A stretch of 64,000 nt of DNA from Burkholderia vietnamiensis LMG 10929 (GTDB lineage Bacteria > Pseudomonadota > Gammaproteobacteria > Burkholderiales > Burkholderiaceae): assembly GCF_000959445.1 (NCBI RefSeq), contig NZ_CP009631.1:992001-1056000 (forward strand), written 5' to 3'. The notes under the pieces are model-generated. The model saw nothing but the letters and a program-made list of their open reading frames with translations. It did no database searches and was not told the origin of the DNA. Every line of letters begins with the position of its first letter. Positions within the stretch are counted from its first letter, which is position 1. Shown here one piece after another: positions 1-8,720 of this stretch. The position numbers and the translations under genes were made by a program.

Positions 1-235
1 AGCTGCCGGCGAGGAGCTTCGCCTGCAGCGTGTCGTCGCTGTCGTAGTTGTCGTACTTGACGTGGATGCCGGTCTGTTTCTGGAAGTTCGGGATCGTGTC
101 CGGCGCGATGTAGTCGGACCAGTTGTACACGTTCAGCTCGTCCGCGTGGGCGCACGGGCTGGCGACCGACGTGAACGCGGCAGCGGCGGCGAGGGCCGCG
201 ATGGAACAGGCTTGGCGAAGAAAGCAGGCACGCAT
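1..235 (-). CDS. potF: Polyamine ABC transporter periplasmic binding protein, PotF family (partial, 3' end beyond window)
   Basis: Reading the minus strand from an ATG at 235 gives 78 residues that run off the window edge. It opens with a signal peptide ([20 protein letters not shown]...) ending near AHA, followed by [17 protein letters not shown]. The NVYNWSDYI stretch at the mature N-terminus is the hallmark of the PotD/PotF putrescine/spermidine-binding proteins. A GGGGAA ribosome-binding site precedes the ATG. It lies 61 bp downstream of the SpuC-type aminotransferase on the same strand, as in spu/puu polyamine clusters, so it likely delivers putrescine or spermidine to an ABC permease encoded beyond the edge. 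Only the N-terminal fifth is seen, so substrate specificity cannot be judged. Confidence 0.9.
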   Translation of the reverse strand, partial: MRACFLRQACSIAALAAAAAFTSVASPCAHADELNVYNWSDYIAPDTIPNFQKQTGIHVKYDNYDSDDTLQAKLLAGS

Positions 236-296
236 GGTGGAGTTCCCCTGGTTATGGCGGCGTGCGGCGCCCGCCGCACGCCCGTAGTCAAAGCCG

Positions 297-1730
297 TTAC
301 GAAAGGCCCAGCTGCTGGGCGGTTGCATCGACGGCTTTCTTCGCCTTCGATACGAGTTCGTCGATTTCCTGACGCGAGATCACGAGCGGCGGCGACAGCA
401 GCATCCGGTCGCCGGTCGCACGCATGACCAGGTTGCCGTTGAAGCAGAAGTCGCGGCAGATCGTGCCCACCTCGCCGCCGTTCGCGAAGCGGCGGCGCTC
501 GGCCGGCGCCTGCGCGAGCTGCAGGCTCGCGACCATCCCCTGGCCGTGCACCTCGCCGACGATCGGATGCTGCGCGAAGGTGTCGCGCATCAGCGCCTGG
601 AAGTACGGGCCCGTGTCGCGCTTCACGCGCTCGACGATGCCTTCGTCGCGCAGCAGCTTCAGGTTCGCGACCGCGACGGCCGCCGCGACCGGGTGGCCCG
701 AGTACGTGAGGCCGTGATTGAACTCGCCGTTGTCGATGATCGGCCGCGCGACGCGCTCGTGAATGCCGACTGCGCCCATCGGCACGTAACCGGACGTGAG
801 GCCCTTGGCCATCGTGATCAGGTCGGGCTCGAAGCCGAAGTGCTGGTGTGCGAACCATTCGCCGGTGCGCCCGAAGCCGCCGATCACTTCGTCGGCGACC
901 AGCAGGATGTCGTACTTGCGGCAGATCCGCTGGATCTCCGGCCAGTACGTCGACGGCGGGAAGATCACGCCGCCCGCGCCCTGGAACGGCTCGCCGATGA
1001 ACGCGGCGACGTTCTCCGCGCCGAGCTCGAGGATCTTCGCCTCCAGTTGCTGCGCGCGGGCGAGGCCGAACGCTTCGGGCGTCTCGCCCGCTTGCGCTTC
1101 GCCGAAGAAGTACGGCTGATCGATGTGCACGATGTGCTCGACCTTCGACGGCATCTGCTCGTGCATGTAGTCCATCCCGCCGAGCGTCGCGCCGGCGATC
1201 GTCGAGCCGTGATAGCCGTTGTGGCGCGAGATCACGTACTTCTTCTGCGGCTTGCCCTGCACGCGCCAGTATTGATAGACGAGGCGCAGCACGGTGTCGT
1301 TGCCTTCCGAGCCGCTGTTGCAATAGAAGAAGTGGTTGAAGCCCGCGGGCGTGACTTCGGCGAGCATCGCCGACAGTTCGATCACCGGCGGGTGCGTGGT
1401 CTTGAAGAACGTGTTGTAGAACGGCAGCTCCTGCAGCTGGCGATACGCGGCGTCGGCGAGTTCCTTGCGGCCGTAGCCGACGTTCACGCACCACAGGCCG
1501 GCCATCCCGTCGATGATCTTGTTGCCGTCCGAGTCCCACAGGTACACGCCGTCGGCCTTCACGATCACGCGGCTGCCCGCGCGATTGAGCGCGCCCATGT
1601 CCGAGAACGGATGGATGTGGTGCGCGGCGTCGAGCGCGCGGTATTCGGCGGTCGTGCGCGCCTGCGTGGTGCGCGGTGCGGTGGCCGGCGCGGCCGGCTG
1701 GACCCAGGCGGATTCGTTGCGGTAAGTCAT
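297..1730 (-). CDS. spuC: Polyamine (putrescine)-pyruvate aminotransferase, class III PLP family, SpuC-like
   Basis: This is a 477-residue class III PLP aminotransferase, normal length for SpuC. Visible family features are [14 protein letters not shown] near residues 75-88, the phosphate-binding NSGSEGND at 138-145, the cofactor-binding [11 protein letters not shown] at 280-290 and the probable Schiff-base lysine K309 in [10 protein letters not shown]. SpuC-type enzymes move the amino group of putrescine or related diamines to pyruvate, giving 4-aminobutyraldehyde. It is followed by the polyamine-binding protein and preceded at 37 bp by a gamma-glutamylpolyamine synthetase, so co-transcription is likely. 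Generic annotation would be aspartate aminotransferase family. The polyamine role rests on the neighbours plus the SpuC-like N-terminus. Confidence 0.9.
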   Translation of the reverse strand: MTYRNESAWVQPAAPATAPRTTQARTTAEYRALDAAHHIHPFSDMGALNRAGSRVIVKADGVYLWDSDGNKIIDGMAGLWCVNVGYGRKELADAAYRQLQELPFYNTFFKTTHPPVIELSAMLAEVTPAGFNHFFYCNSGSEGNDTVLRLVYQYWRVQGKPQKKYVISRHNGYHGSTIAGATLGGMDYMHEQMPSKVEHIVHIDQPYFFGEAQAGETPEAFGLARAQQLEAKILELGAENVAAFIGEPFQGAGGVIFPPSTYWPEIQRICRKYDILLVADEVIGGFGRTGEWFAHQHFGFEPDLITMAKGLTSGYVPMGAVGIHERVARPIIDNGEFNHGLTYSGHPVAAAVAVANLKLLRDEGIVERVKRDTGPYFQALMRDTFAQHPIVGEVHGQGMVASLQLAQAPAERRRFANGGEVGTICRDFCFNGNLVMRATGDRMLLSPPLVISRQEIDELVSKAKKAVDATAQQLGLS

Positions 1731-1767
1731 GTTTTCTCCGTATTTCCTTGATGCGATCGTGCGCTGC

Positions 1768-3105
1768 TTACACGTGCAGCAGCAGATGGCGGCGTTCCCA
1801 CGAGCTGATCACGCGGAAGAACGCTTCGTATTCGGTTTCCTTCAGCGCGAAATACGCCTTCAGGAACTTGTCGCCGAGGATGCCGGCGAGCGGCTCGCAC
1901 GCGGCCATCAGCGTGAGCCCTTCCTCCAGGTTGCGCGGCAGTTGGTACGGCAGCGAGTAGCCGTCGCTGACGAGCGGCTCGGTCGGCTCGAGGCGCTGCG
2001 TCATCCCGAGGTAGCCGGCTGCGAGCGTCGCCGCGAGCGCGAGATACGGGTTGCAGTCGACGCCCGGAATGCGGTTCTCGATGCGGCGCGCGGCCGGCCC
2101 CGAATGCGGAATGCGGAAGCCCACCGTGCGGTTGTCGTAGCCCCACTGCACGTTGATCGGCGCGGCCATGAAGCGCGACAGCCGGCGATACGAGTTGATG
2201 TACGGCGCGAAGATCGGCATCAGCGCGGGCGTGTACTTCTGCAGCCCGGCGAGGTAGTTGTAGAACAGCGACGTCGCGCCGCCCGTCTCCGGCGACGTGA
2301 ACAGGTTGCGGCCCGTTTCCTCGTCGACGATGCTCTGGTGCACGTGCATCGCGGAGCCCGGCTCGCCTTCCATCGGCTTGGCCATGAAGGTCGCGTACAT
2401 GCTGTGGCGCAGCGCGGCCTCGCGCACCGTGCGCTTGAACAGGAACACCTGGTCCGCAAGCGACAGCGCGTCGCCGTGCATGAAGTTGATCTCCATCTGC
2501 GCGGCGCCCACTTCGTGGATCAGCGTGTCGATGTCGAGGTTCTGCATTTCGCAGTATTCGTAGATGTCCTCGAACAGCGGATCGAACTCGTTGACGGCCT
2601 CGATCGAATACGACTGGCGGCCCGTCTCGGGGCGGCCCGTGCGGCCGACCGGCGGACGCAGCGGCAGGTCCGGATCCTTGTTCATGTCGACCAGGTAGAA
2701 CTCCAGCTCGGGCGCGACCACGGGCTTCCAGCCCTTCGCCTTGTACAGCTCGAGCACACGGCGCAGCACGTAGCGCGGCGAGATCTCGACCGGCGAGCCG
2801 TCGAAGTGCACGCAGTCGTGGATCACCTGCGCGGTCGGATCGACGGCCCACGGAATCAGGCGGATGGTCGACGTGTCGGGCACGCACACCATGTCGGGGT
2901 CGGTCACGCCGGTCAGCGAACCGTCTTCCGGATATTCGCCGGTGACCGTCTGCACCATCACGGCCTGCGGCAGCCGCATCGATTCGCCGGACGTGAACTT
3001 GTTGCGCGGCGTGATCTTGCCGCGCGCGATGCCGGCCATGTCGGGGATGATCGCTTCGATCTCGGTGATCCGGTGCTGCTTCAGAAAGTCTTCGATGTCT
3101 TGCAT
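1768..3105 (-). CDS. Glutamine synthetase family protein, probable gamma-glutamylputrescine synthetase (PuuA/SpuI type)
   Basis: From MQDIEDFLKQ the protein is 445 residues and shows a complete GS fold: the N-terminal beta-grasp (IPDMAGIARGKITPR), the glutamate motif APELEFYLVD, the VGAAQMEINF metal-site segment and the MHVHQSI motif of the GS catalytic domain. PuuA/SpuI enzymes ligate glutamate to putrescine with ATP to start the gamma-glutamylated polyamine pathway. The setting between puuD-like and spuC-like genes points to this rather than ammonia assimilation. An alternative ATG at 3138 overlaps the puuD stop as ATGA and would add 11 residues (MSAPTHITRTN). I prefer 3105 because a GAGAACGA purine stretch precedes it. 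Confidence 0.9.
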   Translation of the reverse strand: MQDIEDFLKQHRITEIEAIIPDMAGIARGKITPRNKFTSGESMRLPQAVMVQTVTGEYPEDGSLTGVTDPDMVCVPDTSTIRLIPWAVDPTAQVIHDCVHFDGSPVEISPRYVLRRVLELYKAKGWKPVVAPELEFYLVDMNKDPDLPLRPPVGRTGRPETGRQSYSIEAVNEFDPLFEDIYEYCEMQNLDIDTLIHEVGAAQMEINFMHGDALSLADQVFLFKRTVREAALRHSMYATFMAKPMEGEPGSAMHVHQSIVDEETGRNLFTSPETGGATSLFYNYLAGLQKYTPALMPIFAPYINSYRRLSRFMAAPINVQWGYDNRTVGFRIPHSGPAARRIENRIPGVDCNPYLALAATLAAGYLGMTQRLEPTEPLVSDGYSLPYQLPRNLEEGLTLMAACEPLAGILGDKFLKAYFALKETEYEAFFRVISSWERRHLLLHV

Positions 3106-3134
3106 GTTCGTTCTCGTTATGTGGGTCGGCGCGC

Positions 3135-3920
3135 TCATGCGAGCGCAGCGGAGCACGCGGCCTGCGTGCGCGCGTGGCGGCGTGCGCGGCATGCGTCGCC
3201 GAACGCGCGGAAGATCGCCGTGGACAGCGGGTCCTGCGCGTGCCGCCATTCCGGATGCCATTGCACGGCGAGCGCGAACGCCGGTGCGTCGACGACGCTG
3301 ACGGCTTCGATCAGACCGTCCGGCGCGACGGCTTCGACGGCGAGGCCGGCGCCGAGCTGCGCGATGCCTTGCTTGTGCAGCGAGTTGACGTGGACGTCGT
3401 CGCGGCCGCCGGCGAGCGTGTGCAGCAGGCCGCCCGGCGTCAGATGCACGACGTGCGCGGGGCCGTACTGCGTGTCCATCGGCGCGTCGTCGTCCTCGCG
3501 GTGATCGTCGAGGCCCGGCACTTCGTGCACGCGCTGATGCAGCGTGCCGCCGCAGACGACGTTCAGCTCCTGAAAGCCGCGGCAGACGGCGAGCACCGGC
3601 ACGCCCGCGTCGAGCGCGGCGCGCAGCAGCGGCAGCGTCGTCGCGTCGCGGGCCGGATCGTGCTTGGTGCCGGGCGCGCTCGGCTCGCCGCCGTATCGAT
3701 GCGGCTCGACGTTCGAGTAGCTGCCGGTAAACAGCAGGCCGTCGACCGTCGCGAGCACGTCGTCCACCGACTGGCGATCGCCGAGCGCGGGCAGCACCAT
3801 CGCAAGCGCGTGCGCGCCGTCGACGATCGCCGCGACGTACTTGTCGCCGACCGTATGCGACGCGTGAGCGCCGATCTGCGTGAGGTCGGCAGTGATGCCG
3901 ACGAGAGGTTTCCTTTCCAT
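3135..3920 (-). CDS. puuD: Gamma-glutamyl-gamma-aminobutyrate hydrolase, class I glutamine amidotransferase family
   Basis: This 261-residue protein starts at MERKPLVGIT and belongs to peptidase family C26. The nucleophile elbow LAVCRGFQELN gives Cys113, and VQWHPEW supplies His222 and Glu224, so the Cys-His-Glu triad is intact. LLFTGSYSNVEP is the family's oxyanion-side motif. PuuD/SpuA releases GABA from gamma-glutamyl-GABA. It heads the minus-strand polyamine operon, and its stop codon lies within the 4-bp ATGA of an alternative start for the downstream synthetase. More upstream in-frame starts exist (to 4115), but the residues they add do not resemble the family. Confidence 0.9.
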   Translation of the reverse strand: MERKPLVGITADLTQIGAHASHTVGDKYVAAIVDGAHALAMVLPALGDRQSVDDVLATVDGLLFTGSYSNVEPHRYGGEPSAPGTKHDPARDATTLPLLRAALDAGVPVLAVCRGFQELNVVCGGTLHQRVHEVPGLDDHREDDDAPMDTQYGPAHVVHLTPGGLLHTLAGGRDDVHVNSLHKQGIAQLGAGLAVEAVAPDGLIEAVSVVDAPAFALAVQWHPEWRHAQDPLSTAIFRAFGDACRARRHARTQAACSAALA

Positions 3921-4841
3921 GACGTCTATCAGTTGTGCGTAGGGCGTGTGCGTGCGCGGTTCCCGAACGTGCAGGAACGCAGGCGCGACACGGCCCCGCA
4001 GCCGCGCGCAACACGCGAGGCCGCTGATGAATGGGCACGACGGGACGATTGGCGACCCGTGCTGTGCGCGACGGTCAGGCCGTCGTTCGTTTCGCTGCGC
4101 GACGCGACGCAGCAACGAATGCGCGAACGCGTTCCGTCACCGCGCGGATGGCGCGGTTAGCGAGCAGGCAGCAGAAACGAACGACGAAAAAGGGGAGAGG
4201 CGCTACGGCAGCAGCGACGCGACTTCGTCGGTGTCGACGGCCACGAATGCACGTGCGGAAACAGCGTTGTGACGCCGAACGGAACGACGGGACAGGATGG
4301 TGTAGATCGACAGGTGCAGCAGGCGAGGACTATGCCAGCCGCAACTGCCATCGGAAGCGGGTCCGGCGCTGCGCGAACTTCGCGCATCGCGTCGATCCCA
4401 CCTCACCAGAGGGCCACGGACTCTCACGATTACACTCGACTGGGTTGTTGAAAGTATTGAACACCTGATCGTTTCGGCGCGCGAGGCGTTTAAAATAATC
4501 GAGGTGCCCGATCCGCATCATTGACGTCGAACTGCACCGGTTTTTGCGTTGCGATAACGCTTTTGGTGCGGATGATCCACGAATGACGCTGACCTGAGAG
4601 CCAGCATATACGAGCCAAAAACGCCGTCAAATGTTTTTTGTCGGTGTCGTGTCAGGGCTTTCCCGAGGCATTCCGAATAAAAGATTCTTAAATGGAATGA
4701 CCCGCTCGCTGTTCATTATTTCGAACGCCTTTCAGGGTTTTCCCCGCTGATCCGGGCGATAAAGTGATTAGAATATTCAACGGCAGCCAATGCGTCGCTT
4801 CACTTTTTTCCCGCACTCCTATCGTGTCCGAAACCGAATCG
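3921..4841. other. Control region between the divergent polyamine genes puuD and the cupin regulator; no gene supported
   Basis: This 0.9 kb gap is unusually long for this genome and becomes more AT-rich between about 4440 and 4800. No reading frame in it has a credible ribosome site or recognisable protein. It holds the divergent promoters of the catabolic operon and the regulator. Two regulator-like sites are visible: an imperfect palindrome at 4446-4463 and a GAATATTC palindrome at 4771-4778. An in-frame GTG at 4764 could extend the regulator by 26 residues, which would place the second palindrome inside the coding sequence. Confidence 0.5.
4446..4463. promoter_or_regulatory. Candidate PuuR-type operator
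   Basis: The arms TGTTGAA and TTGAACA flank AGTA and match as an inverted repeat at 6 of 7 positions. The TTGAACA arm resembles the AATGAACA end of the E. coli PuuR box. Its place between the divergent puuD-like operon and the puuR-like gene fits an operator. This is an inference from position and partial symmetry only. Confidence 0.3.
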
Positions 4842-5393
4842 ATGTCCACTGAAGTCGCCGAGCGTCTGCGTTTCGTGCGCAACAAGCATGGCCTGTCGCA
4901 GCGCGAGCTCGCAAAGCGCGCGGGCGTGACCAACGGCGCGATCTCGCTGATCGAACAGGGGCGCGTGAGCCCGTCGGTCGGCTCGCTGAAGAAGCTGCTC
5001 GAATGTATTCCGATGAGTCTCGCCGAGTTCTTCACGTTCGAACTGGTCGAGTCGCGCTCGGTCGTGTCGCGTCGCGATCAGATGCCGAACCTCGGCAACG
5101 ACGCGCTCGCGTTTCATCTCGTCGGCGCGGGCGTGAAGGATCGCAACATGTGCATCATGCGCGAGATCTATCAGCCGCTCGCCGATACCGGCGCGGAGAT
5201 GCTCGCGCATGCGGGGCACGAGGGCGGCGTCGTCGTGTCGGGGCGGCTCGAGCTGACCGTCGACGGCGAGACGTGGCTGCTCGATCCCGGAGACGGCTAC
5301 TACTTCGAAAGCCGTTTGCCGCACCGTTTTCGCAATCCCAGCGCGGAGCAGCTCTGCGAGGTCGTGTCGGCCAATTCGCCGGCCACCTTCTAA
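4842..5393 (+). CDS. puuR: XRE-family HTH regulator with C-terminal cupin domain, PuuR-like
   Basis: Starting at MSTEVAERLRF the protein is 183 residues, close to the 185 of E. coli PuuR. Residues 1-65 form an XRE helix-turn-helix (LRFVRNKHGLSQRELAKRAG, AISLIEQGRVSPS). The C-terminal half is a cupin_2 barrel (GGVVVSGRLELTVDGE, DPGDGYYFESRLPHRFRNPS) that would bind a ligand. PuuR represses putrescine-use genes and is relieved by putrescine. The divergent PuuD/GS/SpuC operon and the downstream PuuC gene are the expected targets. GTG at 4824 or 4764 are possible longer starts, and no strong ribosome site singles one out. Confidence 0.88.
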   Translation: MSTEVAERLRFVRNKHGLSQRELAKRAGVTNGAISLIEQGRVSPSVGSLKKLLECIPMSLAEFFTFELVESRSVVSRRDQMPNLGNDALAFHLVGAGVKDRNMCIMREIYQPLADTGAEMLAHAGHEGGVVVSGRLELTVDGETWLLDPGDGYYFESRLPHRFRNPSAEQLCEVVSANSPATF

Positions 5394-5476
5394 CCGCGCA
5401 TCACCGCATTCGCCGCCGGCAGCGTTGCCGTTGCGCGGCGTGCCGCAGCGCGAATGCCAAACAATGAGAAATCCTG

Positions 5477-6967
5477 ATGAACAAGTTGACTTTGGCTGAC
5501 TGGCAGGACAAGGCGGCGTCGCTCCGGATCGAAGGGCGCGCATTCATCGACGGCGCGTCGCGCGACGCGCACGGCGGCAAGACGTTCGACTGCGTGAGCC
5601 CGATCGACGGCCGCGTGCTCGCGAAGGTGGCCGACTGCGGCGAAGCCGACGTGAACGCGGCGGTCGCGGCCGCGCGGCGCGCGTTCGACGCCGGCGTGTG
5701 GGCCGGGCTGAACCCGCGCGCGCGCAAGGCCGTGCTGCTGCGCTGGGCCGCGCTGATGCGCACGCATCTCGACGAACTCGCGCTGCTCGAGACGCTCGAT
5801 GCGGGCAAGCCGATCGGCGACACGACGACGGTCGACGTGCCGGGCGCCGCGTATTGCGTCGAGTGGTTCGCCGAAGCGATCGACAAGGTTGGCGGCGAGG
5901 TCGCGCCGGCCGATCATCATCTGGTGGGCCTCGTCACGCGCGAGCCGGTCGGCGTGGTCGCGGCGGTCGTGCCGTGGAACTTCCCGATCCTGATGGCCGC
6001 GTGGAAGTTCGGGCCGGCGCTCGCGGCCGGCAACAGCGTCGTGCTGAAGCCGTCGGAGAAATCGCCGCTGACCGCGATCCGGGTCGCGCAGCTCGCGTAC
6101 GAGGCCGGCATCCCGGCCGGCGTGTTCAACGTCGTGCCGGGCGCAGGCGAGCCGGGCAAGCTGCTCGCGCTGCATCGCGACGTCGACTGCATCGCGTTCA
6201 CCGGTTCGACCGCGGTGGGCAAGCTGATCATGCAGTACGCCGCGCAGTCGAACCTCAAGCGCGCGTGGCTCGAGCTCGGCGGCAAGTCGCCGAACATCGT
6301 GCTGCCCGATTGTCCGGATCTCGAGCGCGCCGCGCAGGCCGCCGCGGGCGCGATCTTCTACAACATGGGCGAGATGTGCACGGCCGGCTCGCGCCTGCTC
6401 GTGCATCGCGACATCAAGGACGCGTTCATCGAGAAGCTGGTCGCGGCCGCGCGTGCGTACGTGCCGGGCAATCCGCTCGATCCGTCGGTGTCGATGGGCG
6501 CGATCGTCGACGGCATCCAGCTCGAGCGTGTGCTCGGCTACATCGAAGCGGGGCGCAGCGAGGGCACGCTGCTCACCGGCGGCGCGCGCGTGCGGCAGGA
6601 GACGGGCGGCTTCTACGTCGAGCCGACCGTGTTCGAAGTGAAGCCCGACGCGAAGATCGCGCGCGAGGAGATCTTCGGGCCGGTGCTGTCGGTGATCGTG
6701 TTCGACGATGTCGACGAGGCCGTGCGGATCGCGAACGACACCGAATACGGGCTCGCGGCCGCCGTCTGGACGTCGGACCTGACGACCGCGCACGACGTGT
6801 CGCGCCGGCTGCGCGCGGGCACGGTGTGGGTGAACTGCTACGACGAAGGCGGCGACATGAACTTCCCGTTCGGCGGCTACAAGCAGTCGGGCAACGGCCG
6901 CGACAAGTCGCTGCATGCGCTCGAGAAATACACCGAGCTGAAGTCGACGCTGATCCGGTTGCGTTGA
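5477..6967 (+). CDS. puuC: Gamma-glutamyl-gamma-aminobutyraldehyde dehydrogenase (aldehyde dehydrogenase superfamily)
   Basis: This is a 496-residue NAD(P)+-dependent aldehyde dehydrogenase of typical length. Catalytic and cofactor residues are present: Asn169 in PWNFP, Lys191 in KPSE, the FTGSTAVGK motif at 241-249, Glu266 in LELGGKSPNIV and the nucleophile Cys301 in NMGEMCTAGSR. The N-terminus (LTLADWQDKAASLRIEGRAFI) is typical of PuuC, which oxidises gamma-glutamyl-gamma-aminobutyraldehyde to gamma-glutamyl-GABA, the substrate of PuuD. It lies 83 bp downstream of the cupin regulator on the same strand and may be co-transcribed with it. Action on free aminobutyraldehyde made by SpuC is equally possible. 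Confidence 0.9.
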   Translation: MNKLTLADWQDKAASLRIEGRAFIDGASRDAHGGKTFDCVSPIDGRVLAKVADCGEADVNAAVAAARRAFDAGVWAGLNPRARKAVLLRWAALMRTHLDELALLETLDAGKPIGDTTTVDVPGAAYCVEWFAEAIDKVGGEVAPADHHLVGLVTREPVGVVAAVVPWNFPILMAAWKFGPALAAGNSVVLKPSEKSPLTAIRVAQLAYEAGIPAGVFNVVPGAGEPGKLLALHRDVDCIAFTGSTAVGKLIMQYAAQSNLKRAWLELGGKSPNIVLPDCPDLERAAQAAAGAIFYNMGEMCTAGSRLLVHRDIKDAFIEKLVAAARAYVPGNPLDPSVSMGAIVDGIQLERVLGYIEAGRSEGTLLTGGARVRQETGGFYVEPTVFEVKPDAKIAREEIFGPVLSVIVFDDVDEAVRIANDTEYGLAAAVWTSDLTTAHDVSRRLRAGTVWVNCYDEGGDMNFPFGGYKQSGNGRDKSLHALEKYTELKSTLIRLR

Positions 6968-7016
6968 GGTGGGAGCGGGGCGCGTGGCGCCGTACCGCCG
7001 CCGCGCCCCGTCTGCG

Positions 7017-7217
7017 TCAAGCCGCGCGCAGCGTCGGATGGAAGCCCGCGGCCTCGATCACCGATTGCACGCGTTCGGCGCCCTGCGCCGATTCGACCTT
7101 GACCGTCTTCGCGGCCACGTCGATGTCGAGCTTCGCGGCGGGATCGGCGGCCGTCACCGCGCGCGTGATCGCATTGGCACAGCCGCCGCAGGTCATGTCC
7201 TGGACTTCGAATTCCAT
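7017..7217 (-). CDS. Heavy-metal-associated (HMA) domain protein, CopZ-like copper chaperone
   Basis: This 66-residue single-domain protein fits the ferredoxin-like HMA fold. The MTCGGC motif places the metal-binding cysteines at residues 10 and 13, and VIEAAGFHP near the end matches the usual second-helix/loop region. Such proteins carry Cu(I) to P-type ATPases. A purine-rich AGGAGAAC lies just upstream of the ATG. No copper ATPase or CueR-type regulator is adjacent, so its partner must be elsewhere. Confidence 0.88.
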   Translation of the reverse strand: MEFEVQDMTCGGCANAITRAVTAADPAAKLDIDVAAKTVKVESAQGAERVQSVIEAAGFHPTLRAA

Positions 7218-7466
7218 CGTGTTCTCCTGAGTTGACGATTGACGAGTAGGTTCAGCATGAAGCTTGCCATGGTGGGAAGGTCAAGCGGCGCGCGAGGGTT
7301 TTCGTCAGCGTGAAGTCAGACGAATCGATCGCCTCCGCCCGTCCGAATTTTTCCCGATTGACGGTGCGATGACGGGGCCAAAACGCGGCGCTCGCGTTGC
7401 CCGGCGCGGTGCGGCACGTGCGCGCACCCATCGATCTTCCCGATTGCTTTAAGGATACGCCAGGGT

Positions 7467-7485
7467 GAAAATGCGAATCGCTCTT
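7467..7485 (+). promoter_or_regulatory. Weak Fur-box-like sequence upstream of the iron-uptake pair
   Basis: The 19 bases GAAAATGCGAATCGCTCTT agree with the GATAATGATAATCATTATC Fur consensus at about 12 of 19 positions and lie 30 bp upstream of the cupredoxin gene. Iron uptake through FTR1-type permeases is usually Fur-controlled, so the location is sensible, but the match is marginal. Confidence 0.25.
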
Positions 7486-7514
7486 AATATCAATCCGCTT
7501 CGGCATTTCACCTC

Positions 7515-7856
7515 ATGATGCACATGAATCGTTTCGTTCTCGGTTTCGCCGTCGCCCTGCTCGGCGCATCGGCCAGCTCCGCATTCGCCGCCGACGACGT
7601 CGTCAACCTGACGTTGAAGGACCACAAGTTTTCGCCCGACGGCGTGACGATCCCGGCCGGCAAGCGCGTGAAGTTCGTCGTGAAGAACCTCGACGCGACG
7701 CCCGCGGAATTCGAGAGCGACGACTTCAAGGCGGAGAAGGTCGTGCCGGCCGGCAAGTCGGTCGAGATCCTCGTCGGGCCGCTGAAGGCCGGGACTTACG
7801 AGTTCCACGACGAGTATCACGAAGCGCAGTCGAAGACGCACCTCACCGTCAAGTAA
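7515..7856 (+). CDS. Periplasmic cupredoxin-domain protein, EfeO-cupredoxin/FtrB-like
   Basis: This 113-residue protein has a signal peptide (hydrophobic FVLGFAVALLGASASSAFA, cleavage before ADD) followed by one cupredoxin_1 domain (LTLKDHKFSPDGVTIPAGKRVKF ... PLKAGTYEFHDEYHEAQSKTHLTVK). The layout matches the cupredoxin domain of EfeO and the FtrB protein that work with FTR1 permeases in iron import. The first three codons contain several ATGs (7515, 7518, 7524), and the true start may be the last. It sits 12 bp upstream of the FTR1 permease gene, so the two are certainly one transcription unit. Its role could be oxidising or presenting ferrous iron in the periplasm. Confidence 0.82.
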   Translation: MMHMNRFVLGFAVALLGASASSAFAADDVVNLTLKDHKFSPDGVTIPAGKRVKFVVKNLDATPAEFESDDFKAEKVVPAGKSVEILVGPLKAGTYEFHDEYHEAQSKTHLTVK

Positions 7857-7868
7857 GCGGACGCCGCC

Positions 7869-8705
7869 ATGCTGTCAACTGCCCTGATCGTGTTCCGTGA
7901 AGTGCTCGAGGCCGCGCTCGTCGTGTCGATCGTGATGGCCGCCACGAAGGGCGTGCCGCGCCGCGGCTGGTGGGTCGGCGGCGGGCTCGTCGGCGGCGTG
8001 ATCGGCGCGGGCCTGATCGCGGCGTTCGCCGACGCGATCTCGCAGTGGGCGTCCGGCATGGGGCAGGAAGTCTTCAACGCGGGCGTGATGTTCGTCGCGA
8101 CGCTGATGCTGGCGTGGCACTGCATCTGGATGAGCCGGCACGGCCGCGAGATCGCGCTGCAGATGGGCGAGGTCGGCCGCGCGGTGGCGGCCGGCAGCCG
8201 GCCGCTGACGGGGCTCGCGATCGTGGTCGGCGCGGCAGTGCTGCGCGAAGGCTCGGAGGCCGTGCTGTTCCTGTACGGCATCGCGGCCGGCGACCCTGGG
8301 CAGACGCCGCAGATGATCGCCGGCGGCCTGCTCGGCGTGCTCGGCGGCGCGGGCCTCGGCTACGCGATGTACGCCGGCCTGCTGCAGATTCCGCTGAAAC
8401 GCCTGTTCTCGGTCACCAACGTGCTGATCGTGCTGCTCGCGGCCGGGATGGCGAGCCAGTGCGTGGGCTTTCTGCTCGCCGCGGGCCTCGTGCCGTCGTG
8501 GGGCGATGCGGTGTGGGACACGTCGTGGCTGCTGAAGGAATCGAGCGTCGTCGGCAAGGCGCTGCATGCGCTGATCGGCTATACCGCGCGTCCGGCCGGC
8601 ATCCAGATCGCCGCGTACGTCGGGACGCTGGTCGCGATCGTCGCGCTGGCACGGCTCGTCGGCCGGCCGCAGCCGGCCGTGCGGCCGCCGCGCGCCGCGG
8701 CCTGA
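7869..8705 (+). CDS. FTR1-family high-affinity iron permease
   Basis: This 278-residue integral membrane protein has about seven hydrophobic helices. The two iron-coordinating REXXE motifs of the FTR1/EfeU family are present: REVLE at 10-14 and REGSE at 126-130. It moves ferric iron across the inner membrane after oxidation of ferrous iron outside. Directly upstream is the cupredoxin gene. The multi-domain EfeO M75 peptidase part, EfeB/P19 and a ferredoxin FtrD are absent here. A strong hairpin at 8721-8757 follows the stop codon. Confidence 0.92.
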   Translation: MLSTALIVFREVLEAALVVSIVMAATKGVPRRGWWVGGGLVGGVIGAGLIAAFADAISQWASGMGQEVFNAGVMFVATLMLAWHCIWMSRHGREIALQMGEVGRAVAAGSRPLTGLAIVVGAAVLREGSEAVLFLYGIAAGDPGQTPQMIAGGLLGVLGGAGLGYAMYAGLLQIPLKRLFSVTNVLIVLLAAGMASQCVGFLLAAGLVPSWGDAVWDTSWLLKESSVVGKALHALIGYTARPAGIQIAAYVGTLVAIVALARLVGRPQPAVRPPRAAA

Positions 8706-8720
8706 ATTTCCGCTATCCGA

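Noticed and set aside
3946..4468. Short frames in the polyamine control region
   Set aside because: They overlap each other on both strands, lack ribosome sites and show no recognisable sequence.
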